A stretch of 64,000 nucleotides of DNA from Sporosarcina ureae (GTDB lineage Bacteria; Bacillota; Bacilli; Bacillales_A; Planococcaceae). Both the position numbers and the translations under genes were made by a program. The notes beneath the pieces were generated by a model. That model was given only the letters and a program-made list of their open reading frames with translations, was not told the DNA's origin and did not search any database. Positions 1-6,761 of the stretch are shown one piece after another; position 1 is the stretch's first letter; the number at the start of each line of letters is the position of its first letter. The DNA is taken from the NCBI RefSeq assembly GCF_029267015.1, contig NZ_JARIEA010000081.1, positions 1-64,000 on the forward strand, written 5' to 3'.

Positions 1-342
1 GGTCCTTATGTTGGTGGAGGGTTTGGTCACTTTTTCGCTTATGCGCCAGAGCCAATGAAATACCCAATTGATCGTTTTACTATGGAAACGAAACGTCAAT
101 TAGACTTACTGGATAAAATATTAGCTCAGCGTTCTTATATTGCTGGCGACACTTATACTATTGCAGATATTGCGATCTGGTCTTGGTACGGACGTTTAGC
201 TTTAGGGAAATTGTATGAAGGCTCTTATGAATTTTTAAACATGGATGAATATATTCATCTATTGGAATGGTCTCATCGCATTGCGAAACGACCAGGCGTT
301 CAAAAAGGTCTTGCAGCAGAGTATCAGTCGCTTGAGGAATAA
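1..342 (+). CDS. yghU: YghU-like glutathione-dependent disulfide-bond oxidoreductase, C-terminal part
   Basis: This is the last 113 residues of a gene whose start lies left of the window; the frame is open from base 1. It reads as the all-helical C-terminal domain of a glutathione S-transferase of the YghU/YfcG type. A glycine-rich segment (GPYVGGGFGHFF) opens it and a TIADIAIW segment follows, matching the conserved N-capping/hydrophobic-staple region of the GST fold. The thioredoxin-like N-terminal domain is outside the window, so the thiol substrate cannot be judged. Family members reduce disulfides with glutathione; Bacillales usually make bacillithiol, so the physiological thiol is uncertain. 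Acquisition by transfer is possible but unproven. Confidence 0.8.
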   Translation, partial: GPYVGGGFGHFFAYAPEPMKYPIDRFTMETKRQLDLLDKILAQRSYIAGDTYTIADIAIWSWYGRLALGKLYEGSYEFLNMDEYIHLLEWSHRIAKRPGVQKGLAAEYQSLEE

Positions 343-512
343 ATTTTTAAAAATAATGTATTGAGGTTTTACTTTTTTACAATAGAATCGAACCCTAGTA
401 TAGACATAACAAAGACAACAGAATAGTGGTTTATTTAACAAAAGGGTGCGATTCTTGTATAAGAGTTTTGCACCCAATCCCTATAGTGGGCTATGTAAAG
501 GAGTTCAAACGA

Positions 513-755
513 ATGAATTATAGCTACGAGGAATTTCTTGAAGACTTAGATACAGGAAGAGAGATTCATTTTATTTATAGAAATGAAAATTACTATATAG
601 GTGCTGGAACAGGTAAATTTATGTTTTGGAGGTTTTATGATTCTGCAAGTGAAATTATAGAAGAAGACAGCAAGGATTTACTTCGAAAAGTTATTCTTGA
701 TGGGAAACAAATAAAGGAAGTATGGAACTTACTAGAGATTGATAGTGTTTTCTAG
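513..755 (+). CDS. Hypothetical protein, 80 aa, orphan
   Basis: A short acidic protein I do not recognise. The frame stays open upstream to 426, but ATG at 513 is preceded by AAAGGAG at a good distance, so I choose it. The sequence contains an EFLEDLDTGREIHFIYRNENYYI stretch in which a GRE-[IH]-x-F-x-Y pattern is followed by a tyrosine-rich strand, then a helical, charged tail. There is no signal peptide or membrane segment. Small proteins of this look are often orphan immunity proteins in Bacillales, but that is a weak impression from memory. It stands alone between the GST and the Fic module, in visibly AT-rich DNA. Confidence 0.6.
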   Translation: MNYSYEEFLEDLDTGREIHFIYRNENYYIGAGTGKFMFWRFYDSASEIIEEDSKDLLRKVILDGKQIKEVWNLLEIDSVF

Positions 756-885
756 ATAATGGGTTGTTCAACCGGCAATCAGATACGACTCCATAAGAAG
801 GATTTGATCAGACGACTAATTAGTAATTACCCAATTAGATCTGTATAATATAAGGTAAGGTTATACTGATAAAGGGGTTGTTTAT

Positions 886-1059
886 ATGAAGGCATTGGAT
901 CTTGACTCAAAAGAATTTAAACGAGTGATGCATAATCTTCATCTCGAAAATTTAAATATTTCTTCTGATATGCAGGAAAAAGTCTTAGAACTCATAAATA
1001 CAAAGACTTCAATTACCCCTACTTTAATTAAGGATATATTGCGACATGGGAAAGTATAA
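886..1059 (+). CDS. Putative VbhA-like antitoxin of the Fic toxin, 57 aa
   Basis: A 57-aa protein directly upstream of the fic gene and overlapping it by 14 nt, the usual order for class I Fic toxin-antitoxin pairs. ATG at 886 follows AAAGGGG. It lines up with the short helical antitoxins of the VbhA type: a first helix ending in N17-L-H-L-E21-N22, then a linker, then two further helices. The canonical inhibitory motif is [S/T]xxxE[G/N]; here the glutamate that would occupy the Fic active site (E21) and the following N are present, but the first position is Asn instead of Ser/Thr. A -10-like TATAAT lies at 844-849. Antitoxin function is inferred from position and motif. Confidence 0.72.
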   Translation: MKALDLDSKEFKRVMHNLHLENLNISSDMQEKVLELINTKTSITPTLIKDILRHGKV

Positions 1060-1624
1060 TGATAAAGAAAATGATGATTACCTAATAAAACACAATTTAT
1101 TGGAGATTAATTCTCATAAAGAACTTGAAAGAGCAGAAGCATTGGCGTTTTCTCTTCGTGCAATGGCACTAGAACAAAACGATTTCATATTCGAATCATT
1201 TACCTTGAAAAAGTTTCAAGAGTTGCATCATTATCTATTTCAAGATATCTACCCGTTTGCCGGAGACTTTAGAAATGTTCAACTCATGAAAGGTGCTACT
1301 CGTTTCTGTCAAGTTCAATTCTTGAATAGCTATGCAAGTAACTTGTTTATGGAGTTAAATGAGGAACCACCTTGGAATTCACTGAATGAAGCTGCGGATC
1401 GTTTAGCTTACTTTAAAGCAGAATTAAATATGTTGCATCCTTTTCGTGAAGGGAATGGGAGAACTATCCGGATTTTTCTACATGCTTACGCAAGTAGTAG
1501 AGGAATTGAATGGTCGTATGAAACGCTCGAAAGTGAAAAGTATTTGCATGCTATGATTCAATCTGTCACTGATTTAAAGTCATTAAGAGAAGTATTCTTG
1601 GAAACGATTCAATACGTTGAATAA
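1046..1624 (+). CDS. fic: Fic-domain toxin (protein AMPylase)
   Basis: A 192-aa Fic/DOC-family protein. The complete active-site motif HPFREGNGRT is at residues 131-140 (H131 base, E135 metal ligand, N137, R139) with R142 completing HxFx[DE]GNGRxxR. A YPFAGDFRNVQ segment followed by KGATRFCQ (about 69-90) corresponds to the flap that docks the target. Such enzymes transfer AMP from ATP to hydroxyl side chains of target proteins such as gyrase and topoisomerase IV; the target here is unknown. ATG at 1046 lies inside the antitoxin gene, indicating translational coupling. All catalytic residues are intact, so it should be active when released. Base composition is visibly more AT-rich than genes after 2 kb. 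Confidence 0.93.
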   Translation: MGKYNDKENDDYLIKHNLLEINSHKELERAEALAFSLRAMALEQNDFIFESFTLKKFQELHHYLFQDIYPFAGDFRNVQLMKGATRFCQVQFLNSYASNLFMELNEEPPWNSLNEAADRLAYFKAELNMLHPFREGNGRTIRIFLHAYASSRGIEWSYETLESEKYLHAMIQSVTDLKSLREVFLETIQYVE

Positions 1625-1629
1625 TATAA

Positions 1630-1670
1630 CGGGCACTGATCTTTCACACAGATTAGTGCCCGTATTTCAT
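1630..1670 (+). terminator. Rho-independent terminator after fic
   Basis: A 13-bp stem with one G-T pair (arms 1630-1642 and 1650-1662, CGGGCACTGATCT against AGATTAGTGCCCG), a 7-nt loop and a T-rich tail, six bases after the fic stop codon. Confidence 0.8.
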
Positions 1671-1932
1671 AGTAGAAGTTTACTATTCATCAGACTATTT
1701 GTAGTGTCTTTTGAAGGGAATCTTCGGACGTGGCAATGAATAGTTCAGGATAAAATATAATAGATGTTGAAGTTATGCAAACTAGAAAGAAATTAAGGCT
1801 AGAGTTTTTAGAAGAAGGATACAACTAGGCATAATTTTTAAGTAAGATATTAAAAAGTTTTTACGTAATTAGGACGCTGAAATTTTGGATAGATAAAATG
1901 GTAAGTTTTTATTAAATACGGGGAGGAAAAGG
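1671..1932. other. AT-rich intergenic stretch before the MATE gene
   Basis: No coding frame of convincing length on either strand. A TATAAT hexamer at 1756-1761 could be a -10 box, but no good -35 lies 16-18 bases upstream. The ribosome site GGGAGGAAAAGG at 1921-1932 belongs to the MATE gene. No riboswitch-like fold was recognised. Confidence 0.5.
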
Positions 1933-3270
1933 ATGGTAAGGCAGCAGGATTTCACAGAAGGAAATATAATCAAACAACTCATGCTTTTTTCAGGACCCAT
2001 TATGATAACAAATTTACTACAAGCATCCTATCAATTTATCGATAGCTTGTGGGTTGGGAATTTAATTGGTGCGGATGCACTTGGTGCTGTAGCTATTTCC
2101 GGGACGGTTGTCTTTACGGTTTTGTCATTCGTCATCGGCTTGAACAATGCCGCACTGACGATTTTATCCCAGCAAAAAGGCAGAGGTAGCGAGTCAGGAC
2201 TTCGGCGTTATTTGAATGCATTTGTCGTTCTGCTTTCCGGTATGTCGATCGTACTCGGTATTGCAGGACTTATATTTGCGGAACCACTCTTGCGCTTACT
2301 TGGAACTCCCGAAGAAATGTTGGCGATGGGTGTTTCGTATTTGCGAATTAATTTCATCGGCATCCTTTTCTTATTCGGCTATAATTTTATGGGTACCGTA
2401 TTCAGGTCGGTAGGCGACTCGAAGACGCCGCTTTATTTTGTGTTAGCTGCAGTTATTTTGAACACAGTACTGGATCCTTTATTTATTTACGTCTTTGGTT
2501 GGGGAGTTCAAGGCGCTGCTTATGCAACGATATTATCACAAGGAATTGCATTTGCCGCTGGCGCTATTTATTCGGTGCGTAAAAGCCTCGTTCCATTCTC
2601 GAAACCACATATTCCAGCGCGCCGAGAAGTACTCGATATATTAAAGTTGGGAATTCCCGCGGGTTTACAGATGAGCGTCATTTCGGCTGGTGTGATGGCA
2701 ATCATGAGTGTAGTCGCATCATTCGGCCCAGCAGTTGTCGCGGGATACGGGGCGGCACAACGATTGGATAGTTTGATTATGCTGCCGGCCCAAGCACTCG
2801 GAACTGCGGTCAATAGTATGGCGGGTCAAAATATTGGTGCAGGTAGATGGGACCGAGTTCATAAAATTACGTTGTACGGGTTTGTATATAATTTGATAGT
2901 CATGTTTGCGATCGCCATTCTGATCATCCTATTTGCAGATTATGGGATAAAGCTATTCATAACAGAACCGGAAGCTGCTGATTTTGGTATAAACTATTTA
3001 ATGGCAATTGCATTATTTTATCCGTTCCTAGGCATTAATTTTGTGTTAAATGGGGCTGTCCGTGCAGCTGGAGCTATGTTCCAAGTGCTTGTGTTAAACA
3101 TCATTTCTTTTTGGATTCTTCGTTTTCCAATTACGTATATATTGTCAGGCATCATGGGAGAGAAAGGAATTGCACTCGGGATGGGCGTCAGTTTCGTTAT
3201 TAGTAGTATCGCTGCGTTTATGTATTACCGATATGGAAAATGGCGAGAAGCTGAAGCTTTCGGGGAATGA
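1933..3270 (+). CDS. MATE family multidrug/cation antiporter
   Basis: A 445-aa polytopic membrane protein with about twelve hydrophobic segments arranged as two MatE repeats. The N-terminal repeat carries the typical early segment (PIMITNLLQASYQFIDSLWVG, about residues 20-40), and the second repeat starts near residue 235 with LKLGIPAGLQM. Members export drugs or metabolites in exchange for Na+ or H+; the substrate cannot be read from sequence. ATG at 1933 sits right behind GGGAGGAAAAGG. Length is normal for the family. It appears monocistronic. No adjacent regulator of the MarR or TetR type is present. Confidence 0.93.
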   Translation: MVRQQDFTEGNIIKQLMLFSGPIMITNLLQASYQFIDSLWVGNLIGADALGAVAISGTVVFTVLSFVIGLNNAALTILSQQKGRGSESGLRRYLNAFVVLLSGMSIVLGIAGLIFAEPLLRLLGTPEEMLAMGVSYLRINFIGILFLFGYNFMGTVFRSVGDSKTPLYFVLAAVILNTVLDPLFIYVFGWGVQGAAYATILSQGIAFAAGAIYSVRKSLVPFSKPHIPARREVLDILKLGIPAGLQMSVISAGVMAIMSVVASFGPAVVAGYGAAQRLDSLIMLPAQALGTAVNSMAGQNIGAGRWDRVHKITLYGFVYNLIVMFAIAILIILFADYGIKLFITEPEAADFGINYLMAIALFYPFLGINFVLNGAVRAAGAMFQVLVLNIISFWILRFPITYILSGIMGEKGIALGMGVSFVISSIAAFMYYRYGKWREAEAFGE

Positions 3271-3435
3271 ATCAACCGACTAGAGTGGAAAGTAATCGAT
3301 ACGAAAAGTATGAAGATCGTATATTGAAGCTAATCAAATCCTCGGCAATGGAATATCGCGTTTACTAAGGTTGATATGTGGAATGAAAAACATGTAACGG
3401 GCTATCCTCTTGTCGAGAATTAGGAGGTCATATAC

Positions 3436-3696
3436 TTGCAAAGTACACGGAGATTAGGCATGATTTCTTTTATTAGTCTACTTATGGGACTGACTTTTCT
3501 TTGCCTTTTTATTTTTTCGGGTAGATTATTCATCACAATGCCACTTGGATTTATCCTTCTTGTATTCTCATTCGTTTTGTCCTTGTTCAGCAGAAAAGAC
3601 AAATTCGGGAGAGTATCACTTTACACTTTCCCGATAATTATTGTCATCTACTTATTGTTCTTCGTAGTCATGTATTTATTTTGGCATACACCATAA
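3436..3696 (+). CDS. Small membrane protein, unknown function, 86 aa
   Basis: TTG at 3436 is preceded by AGGAGGT (3422-3428) at a normal distance, which supports a real gene with a rare start codon. The product has two clear hydrophobic stretches running together (about residues 8-30 and 33-50), a short basic segment (SRKDKFGR) and a last hydrophobic helix at about 60-82, so three membrane spans are likely. I recognise no family. It lies alone, followed by a hairpin terminator. Confidence 0.65.
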   Translation: MQSTRRLGMISFISLLMGLTFLCLFIFSGRLFITMPLGFILLVFSFVLSLFSRKDKFGRVSLYTFPIIIVIYLLFFVVMYLFWHTP

Positions 3697-3785
3697 CGCA
3701 CTCACTTAGTTGATCGGAACGAATGACGGTGTAACATACACGTCCGGCTGGAGCGACAAATTGCAACTACTTAACCTCGTGCGAG

Positions 3786-3813
3786 AAAGGTCGTCATGAA
3801 GCACGACCTTTTC
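3786..3813 (+). terminator. Hairpin terminator after the small membrane protein
   Basis: Perfect 9-bp stem AAAGGTCGT (3786-3794) / ACGACCTTT (3803-3811) with an 8-nt loop and a run of T. Confidence 0.7.
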
Positions 3814-3887
3814 CGAATAAAAATAACGCAGTAGCAGTACACTCTTTTAGCGACTGTAATAATAGCCAACAAAACAGTTCACTCAGT

Positions 3888-4289
3888 CTATTCCTTTTGC
3901 TTCTTTTGCATCAAAATCGCCTGCCGGGCAAGTGTATCTGCCGTCTTGTTTGTGCTGTCGGCAATCCACTTTATAAAGAAAAAGTCAAACGTCGCCGCCA
4001 GTCGCAATGCCTGTTTCAGATAAGGTGCATACTGCTCGTTCTTGACAAACTCCTTCTCCATCGACTGCACGACTACCGTCGAATCAGACCTCACCGACAC
4101 CATACCTGTTGTCAGCTTAGACGCCTCCTCAAGACCTCTTACAAGCGCTTGAAATTCCGCGTGATGATTATTCGTTGGCTCAATCGGCTCACTAATCCGC
4201 ACATCTTGTCCTTCTCCTTTTATATACACACCAATTCCGCTTAATCCAGGATTTCCTGCGCTAGCACCATCTATGTACACTTCCAACAT
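3888..4289 (-). CDS. ypdQ: RNase H-like protein (YpdQ type)
   Basis: A 133-aa single-domain protein of the RNase HI / reverse-transcriptase-like fold. The acidic residues expected for two-metal catalysis are in place: D7 in VYIDGASAGNPG, E45 in HHAEFQALV, D69 in VRSDSTVVV and D118 in NKTADTLAR, the last being the typical N-x-x-AD-x-LA motif. It lacks the basic protrusion of classical E. coli RNase HI, like B. subtilis YpdQ. Whether it cleaves RNA in RNA-DNA hybrids in vivo is not settled for this subgroup. It is transcribed away from ypeQ, a pairing also seen near ypeQ in Bacillus. Confidence 0.85.
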   Translation of the reverse strand: MLEVYIDGASAGNPGLSGIGVYIKGEGQDVRISEPIEPTNNHHAEFQALVRGLEEASKLTTGMVSVRSDSTVVVQSMEKEFVKNEQYAPYLKQALRLAATFDFFFIKWIADSTNKTADTLARQAILMQKKQKE

Positions 4290-4397
4290 GAAATTTTCGC
4301 TCCAATCTGGTAATGAATTGTAAAAAACGTGGAAACACTTGCAACATCCCGTCAGTCAACTTAAAATAGAAGGAAGAAAGGTGGGAGTTCTTTTCTA

Positions 4398-4595
4398 ATG
4401 GATAAAGTAGTTGTCATGAAAGAAATTAATCAATTGCTCGATATATATTGTGAAGGTTGTTACGTCAAAAAACAACTAACAAACGAACGCGGTAAGACGG
4501 GCGCTCACCAATTTTGTATTTCCGACTGTACTGTAGGAGACCAACTGCAATTCCTTGGAAGAGAAATCAACAAGATCAGTACGGCCTCCAAATAA
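4398..4595 (+). CDS. ypeQ: Zinc-finger domain protein YpeQ
   Basis: A 65-aa protein starting at ATG 4398 behind GAAGAAAGGTGGGAG. A C18-x2-C21 pair, H37 and C40 (with C44 nearby) form a plausible small zinc-binding site. The overall pattern (ELNQLLDIYCEGC-like helix, then a zinc knuckle ending in CISDCTVG) matches the conserved Bacillales family that includes B. subtilis YpeQ. Function is unknown. It is monocistronic, divergent from the RNase H-like gene and closed by a terminator. Confidence 0.82.
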   Translation: MDKVVVMKEINQLLDIYCEGCYVKKQLTNERGKTGAHQFCISDCTVGDQLQFLGREINKISTASK

Positions 4596-4603
4596 ATATT
4601 GAA

Positions 4604-4634
4604 AAAGCATCCCGCAACTGCGTGGATGCTTTGT
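4604..4634 (+). terminator. Terminator between ypeQ and the cold-shock gene
   Basis: Perfect 9-bp stem AAAGCATCC (4604-4612) / GGATGCTTT (4624-4632). The A-run and T-run on both sides make it usable from either strand, where ypeQ and the cold-shock gene converge. Confidence 0.75.
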
Positions 4635-4671
4635 TTATGTTATAAATTCAGCTGTTTGCGCCGAGATGAGG

Positions 4672-4884
4672 TTATACTTCATCCTCAAGAGTCGATACGT
4701 TAGCCGCCTGTGGACCACGATTTCCTTCAATTACTTCAAAAGAAACTGTTTGACCTTCAGTCAGTGTCTTAAATCCATCGGTTGCAATTCCTGTGAAATG
4801 TACAAATACATCTTCACCATCATCCGCTTCGATAAATCCATATCCTTTGTCACTGCTGAACCACTTCACTTTACCTTGGTGCAT
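4672..4884 (-). CDS. cspD: Cold-shock protein (CSD family)
   Basis: A 70-aa single cold-shock domain. The RNA-binding motifs RNP1 (KGYGFIE, residues 13-19) and RNP2 (VFVHF, 26-30) are intact. These proteins bind single-stranded RNA/DNA and melt mRNA structure. Start codon: the frame continues upstream, but ATG at 4884 (minus strand) has GAGGAGGAATT in front, so the short form is right. The symbol cspD is by position near ypeQ/ypdQ and is tentative; cspB/cspC cannot be excluded. A consensus promoter gives a leader of about 80 nt containing a hairpin (GCAAGT/ACTTGC, 4931-4956), as is common for temperature-regulated csp mRNAs. Confidence 0.93.
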   Translation of the reverse strand: MHQGKVKWFSSDKGYGFIEADDGEDVFVHFTGIATDGFKTLTEGQTVSFEVIEGNRGPQAANVSTLEDEV

Positions 4885-4971
4885 AATAATTCCTCCTCGG
4901 CAATTAGAAATCCATCTCCACACGTAACGTGCAAGTCTATTACTGTAAACTTGCCCAATACGGCTTCTTAT

Positions 4972-5000
4972 ACTATACATGAGTAGGACAACGGTGTCAA
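4972..5000 (-). promoter_or_regulatory. SigA promoter of the cold-shock gene
   Basis: On the minus strand TTGACA (4995-5000), 17 bases, TATAGT (4972-4977). Only one base differs from consensus, and the spacing is ideal. The start point would fall near 4965, giving the long csp leader. Confidence 0.75.
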
Positions 5001-5031
5001 TGATATGGAGAATATTCTGATTACTATTTAC

Positions 5032-5110
5032 TAATAATGAGGAAAGTATTGGTTTTTATCTGACTATTCCCTATAATGAGGAAGTATTCATTTTATTTAT
5101 AAGAATGAGG
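5032..5110 (+). repeat. Three imperfect direct repeats upstream of cidA
   Basis: ATAATGAGGAAAGTATT at 5034-5050 and ATAATGAGGAAGTATT at 5073-5088 differ by one base in the A-run; AGAATGAGGTAAGGAAG at 5102-5118 is a weaker third copy that also supplies the ribosome site. Offsets between copies are 39 and 29 bases. They could be regulator sites for the cidA-cidB pair. Confidence 0.5.
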
Positions 5111-5125
5111 TAAGGAAGTGTTGAA

Positions 5126-5503
5126 GTGAAAATTGCCATCGCACTTTTGCAAGTAGGATTTTTGTACATACTATTTCTAGCAGGAGAGTTTTTACGTGCG
5201 AAACTATCTATTCCTTTGCCAGGAAGCATTATTGGTTTGCTGTTGTTGTGGGGATTGTTATCGCTCAAAGTCATCCCGCTTCGCTGGGTAGAAAAAGGCG
5301 CGTATGTATTTCTATCGACTTTGCCGCTTTATCTGATTCCCGCTACGGTTGGTGTCATGGATTATGGCCGTGTTTTCGCCGGCAAAGGTAGCTTACTGAT
5401 CGTGATTACAATCGGCAGTACATTCATCACGATGGTCGTCGCTAGTCTAGTTAGCCAATCTATGGCCAAGCGTCAAGTGAAAGAGGAGGGGACTCTTTCA
5501 TGA
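5126..5503 (+). CDS. cidA: CidA/LrgA family holin-like membrane protein
   Basis: A 125-aa protein with four hydrophobic segments and the family signature LPGSIIGLLLLWGLL (about residues 31-45), followed by the WVEKGAYVFLSTLPLYLIPATVGVMDY block. Members pair with CidB/LrgB; B. subtilis relatives act in programmed lysis or, for PftA/PftB, in pyruvate transport. GTG at 5126 follows AAGGAAG. The stop overlaps the next start as ATGA, so the pair is translationally coupled. I chose cidA (YwbH-like) over lrgA from general resemblance only. No LytSR or CidR regulator is next to it. Confidence 0.85.
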   Translation: MKIAIALLQVGFLYILFLAGEFLRAKLSIPLPGSIIGLLLLWGLLSLKVIPLRWVEKGAYVFLSTLPLYLIPATVGVMDYGRVFAGKGSLLIVITIGSTFITMVVASLVSQSMAKRQVKEEGTLS

Positions 5504-6192
5504 ATACACTAGCACTTGCCTTCACGATGATAGTGTTGACAGTTATGCTCTACTTTTTGATGAACGCGGTCTACGTTAGGCTGCGTTCGCCATTTCTAGT
5601 ACCTATTCTGACAACGACTATTGCAGTTATCGTCGTGTTATCGTTATTCAATGTTTCCTACGAAACGTATATGGTAGGTGGGAAATGGATCGATGCATTG
5701 CTTGGTCCTGCCATTGTCTCACTCTGTATTCCCCTTTATAAGCAACGAGATATTATCAAGAAAAACCTGTTGCCGATCTTCGGTGGCGTTGTTGTCGGAG
5801 GAATTGTCGGGATGTTGACAGGTGTCTTAGCAGCGCGACTTGTTGGATTTTCGAATGATCTGTTAGCGAGTATTTTACCGAAATCCATTACTTCACCCAT
5901 CGCCATGCAAATAGCAGAAGAACTCGGTGGCATTCCTTCGCTAGCAACGGTATTGGTCATTATCGCCGGACTCGCTGGAATCCTCATGGGTCCATGGATC
6001 AATCGCTGGTTCAAGATTGATACAGCGATTGGCCAAGGTATTGGTCTCGGAGTGGGGGCGCATGCGATCGGAACTTCTAAAGCGCTCGAATACGGAGAAC
6101 AAACAGCTTCCATGAGCTCGGTAGCGATGACACTATCTGCGATTATCGGTGCGCTAGCGGGTCCGTTATTCGGTATTTGGTTATTTCCATAG
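5500..6192 (+). CDS. cidB: CidB/LrgB family membrane protein
   Basis: A 230-aa polytopic protein of the LrgB family, overlapping cidA by 4 nt. The conserved core is visible: LGPAIVSLCIPLY (about 69-81), a GMLTG segment, then the LPKSITSPIAMQIAEELGG region (125-143) and GVGAHAIGTSKALEYGEQ near residues 185-202. About seven hydrophobic helices. It forms a complex with the CidA-type partner in the cytoplasmic membrane. The gene ends at a hairpin shared with the convergent niaR gene. Confidence 0.88.
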   Translation: MNTLALAFTMIVLTVMLYFLMNAVYVRLRSPFLVPILTTTIAVIVVLSLFNVSYETYMVGGKWIDALLGPAIVSLCIPLYKQRDIIKKNLLPIFGGVVVGGIVGMLTGVLAARLVGFSNDLLASILPKSITSPIAMQIAEELGGIPSLATVLVIIAGLAGILMGPWINRWFKIDTAIGQGIGLGVGAHAIGTSKALEYGEQTASMSSVAMTLSAIIGALAGPLFGIWLFP

Positions 6193-6234
6193 AAAAGCGA
6201 GATTCCTATTCAACTAGGAATCCCGCTTTTTTTA
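6193..6234. terminator. Bidirectional terminator between cidB and niaR
   Basis: 16-bp imperfect stem, AAAAGCGAGATTCCTA (6193-6208) / TAGGAATCCCGCTTTT (6215-6230), 6-nt loop, T-run on the plus strand and A-run in front. The 5' arm includes the niaR stop codon (6206-6208), so the niaR coding end is part of the stem. Confidence 0.8.
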
Positions 6235-6754
6235 ATGCTTCTTCTGCATCATGTAATTGTTCTGGTTTAGGAGCGGAAATAGCATGCAAGTGAATTCCAC
6301 TATCGTCCAAATTTAATAAATAGGGGGCTTGTGCTTGCTCGATCTGTTCTATAAACGCTTTTACTTCTTGCCTATTGGACACCATGATCGATGCACGTAC
6401 ATCGCCGTACACAGGGTGTTCTACACGGACATCTTTCACCGTCACGCCATGATCGACTAAAATATTTAGCTCCTCTGCGGTTTGTTCAGGAGCGTGTTTG
6501 CAGACAATGATTTTTTCAATAGCGCGTACCCTTTCGTTGGCCCGAGTATATAAATACCCTTGATTCGTTGCCATAATAGGTTCGTTTTTCGCTTTCAAAA
6601 GATTAATATCACTGACGATGACTTGTCTGCTGACATTGGTCAAATCCCCGAGCTCTCCACCTGTTACAGGATGATGTGCTTCTTGTAGCGTCCGTAGTAT
6701 CAAATCCCGACGTTGTTCACCTAACACTTTTGATTTATGTCGCAAAGTTCTCAC
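6206..6754 (-). CDS. niaR: NiaR, nicotinate-responsive repressor of NAD synthesis
   Basis: A 182-aa two-domain regulator. Residues about 13-65 form a winged HTH_11 (GELGDLTNVSRQVIVSDINLLK as recognition region). The rest is a '3H' ligand/metal domain with H87, E95, H155 and H157 at spacings (8 and 2) matching the nickel ligands reported for the Thermotoga homologue. NiaR (YrxA) uses nicotinic acid as co-repressor. The gene lies 8 nt after the nifS stop, so the two form an operon reading away from nadC-nadA, as in B. subtilis. Operator-like repeats lie in the shared intergenic region. Confidence 0.93.
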   Translation of the reverse strand: MRTLRHKSKVLGEQRRDLILRTLQEAHHPVTGGELGDLTNVSRQVIVSDINLLKAKNEPIMATNQGYLYTRANERVRAIEKIIVCKHAPEQTAEELNILVDHGVTVKDVRVEHPVYGDVRASIMVSNRQEVKAFIEQIEQAQAPYLLNLDDSGIHLHAISAPKPEQLHDAEEALKKAGFLVE

Positions 6755-6761
6755 CTGCTAT

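Noticed and set aside
3267..3368. 33-codon frame starting as ATGA at the MATE stop
   Set aside because: Coupled position is suggestive, but the ribosome site is poor and the product is short and featureless; not enough to call a gene.
4666..4986. 106-aa plus-strand frame opposite the cold-shock gene
   Set aside because: Antisense shadow of csp and its leader.
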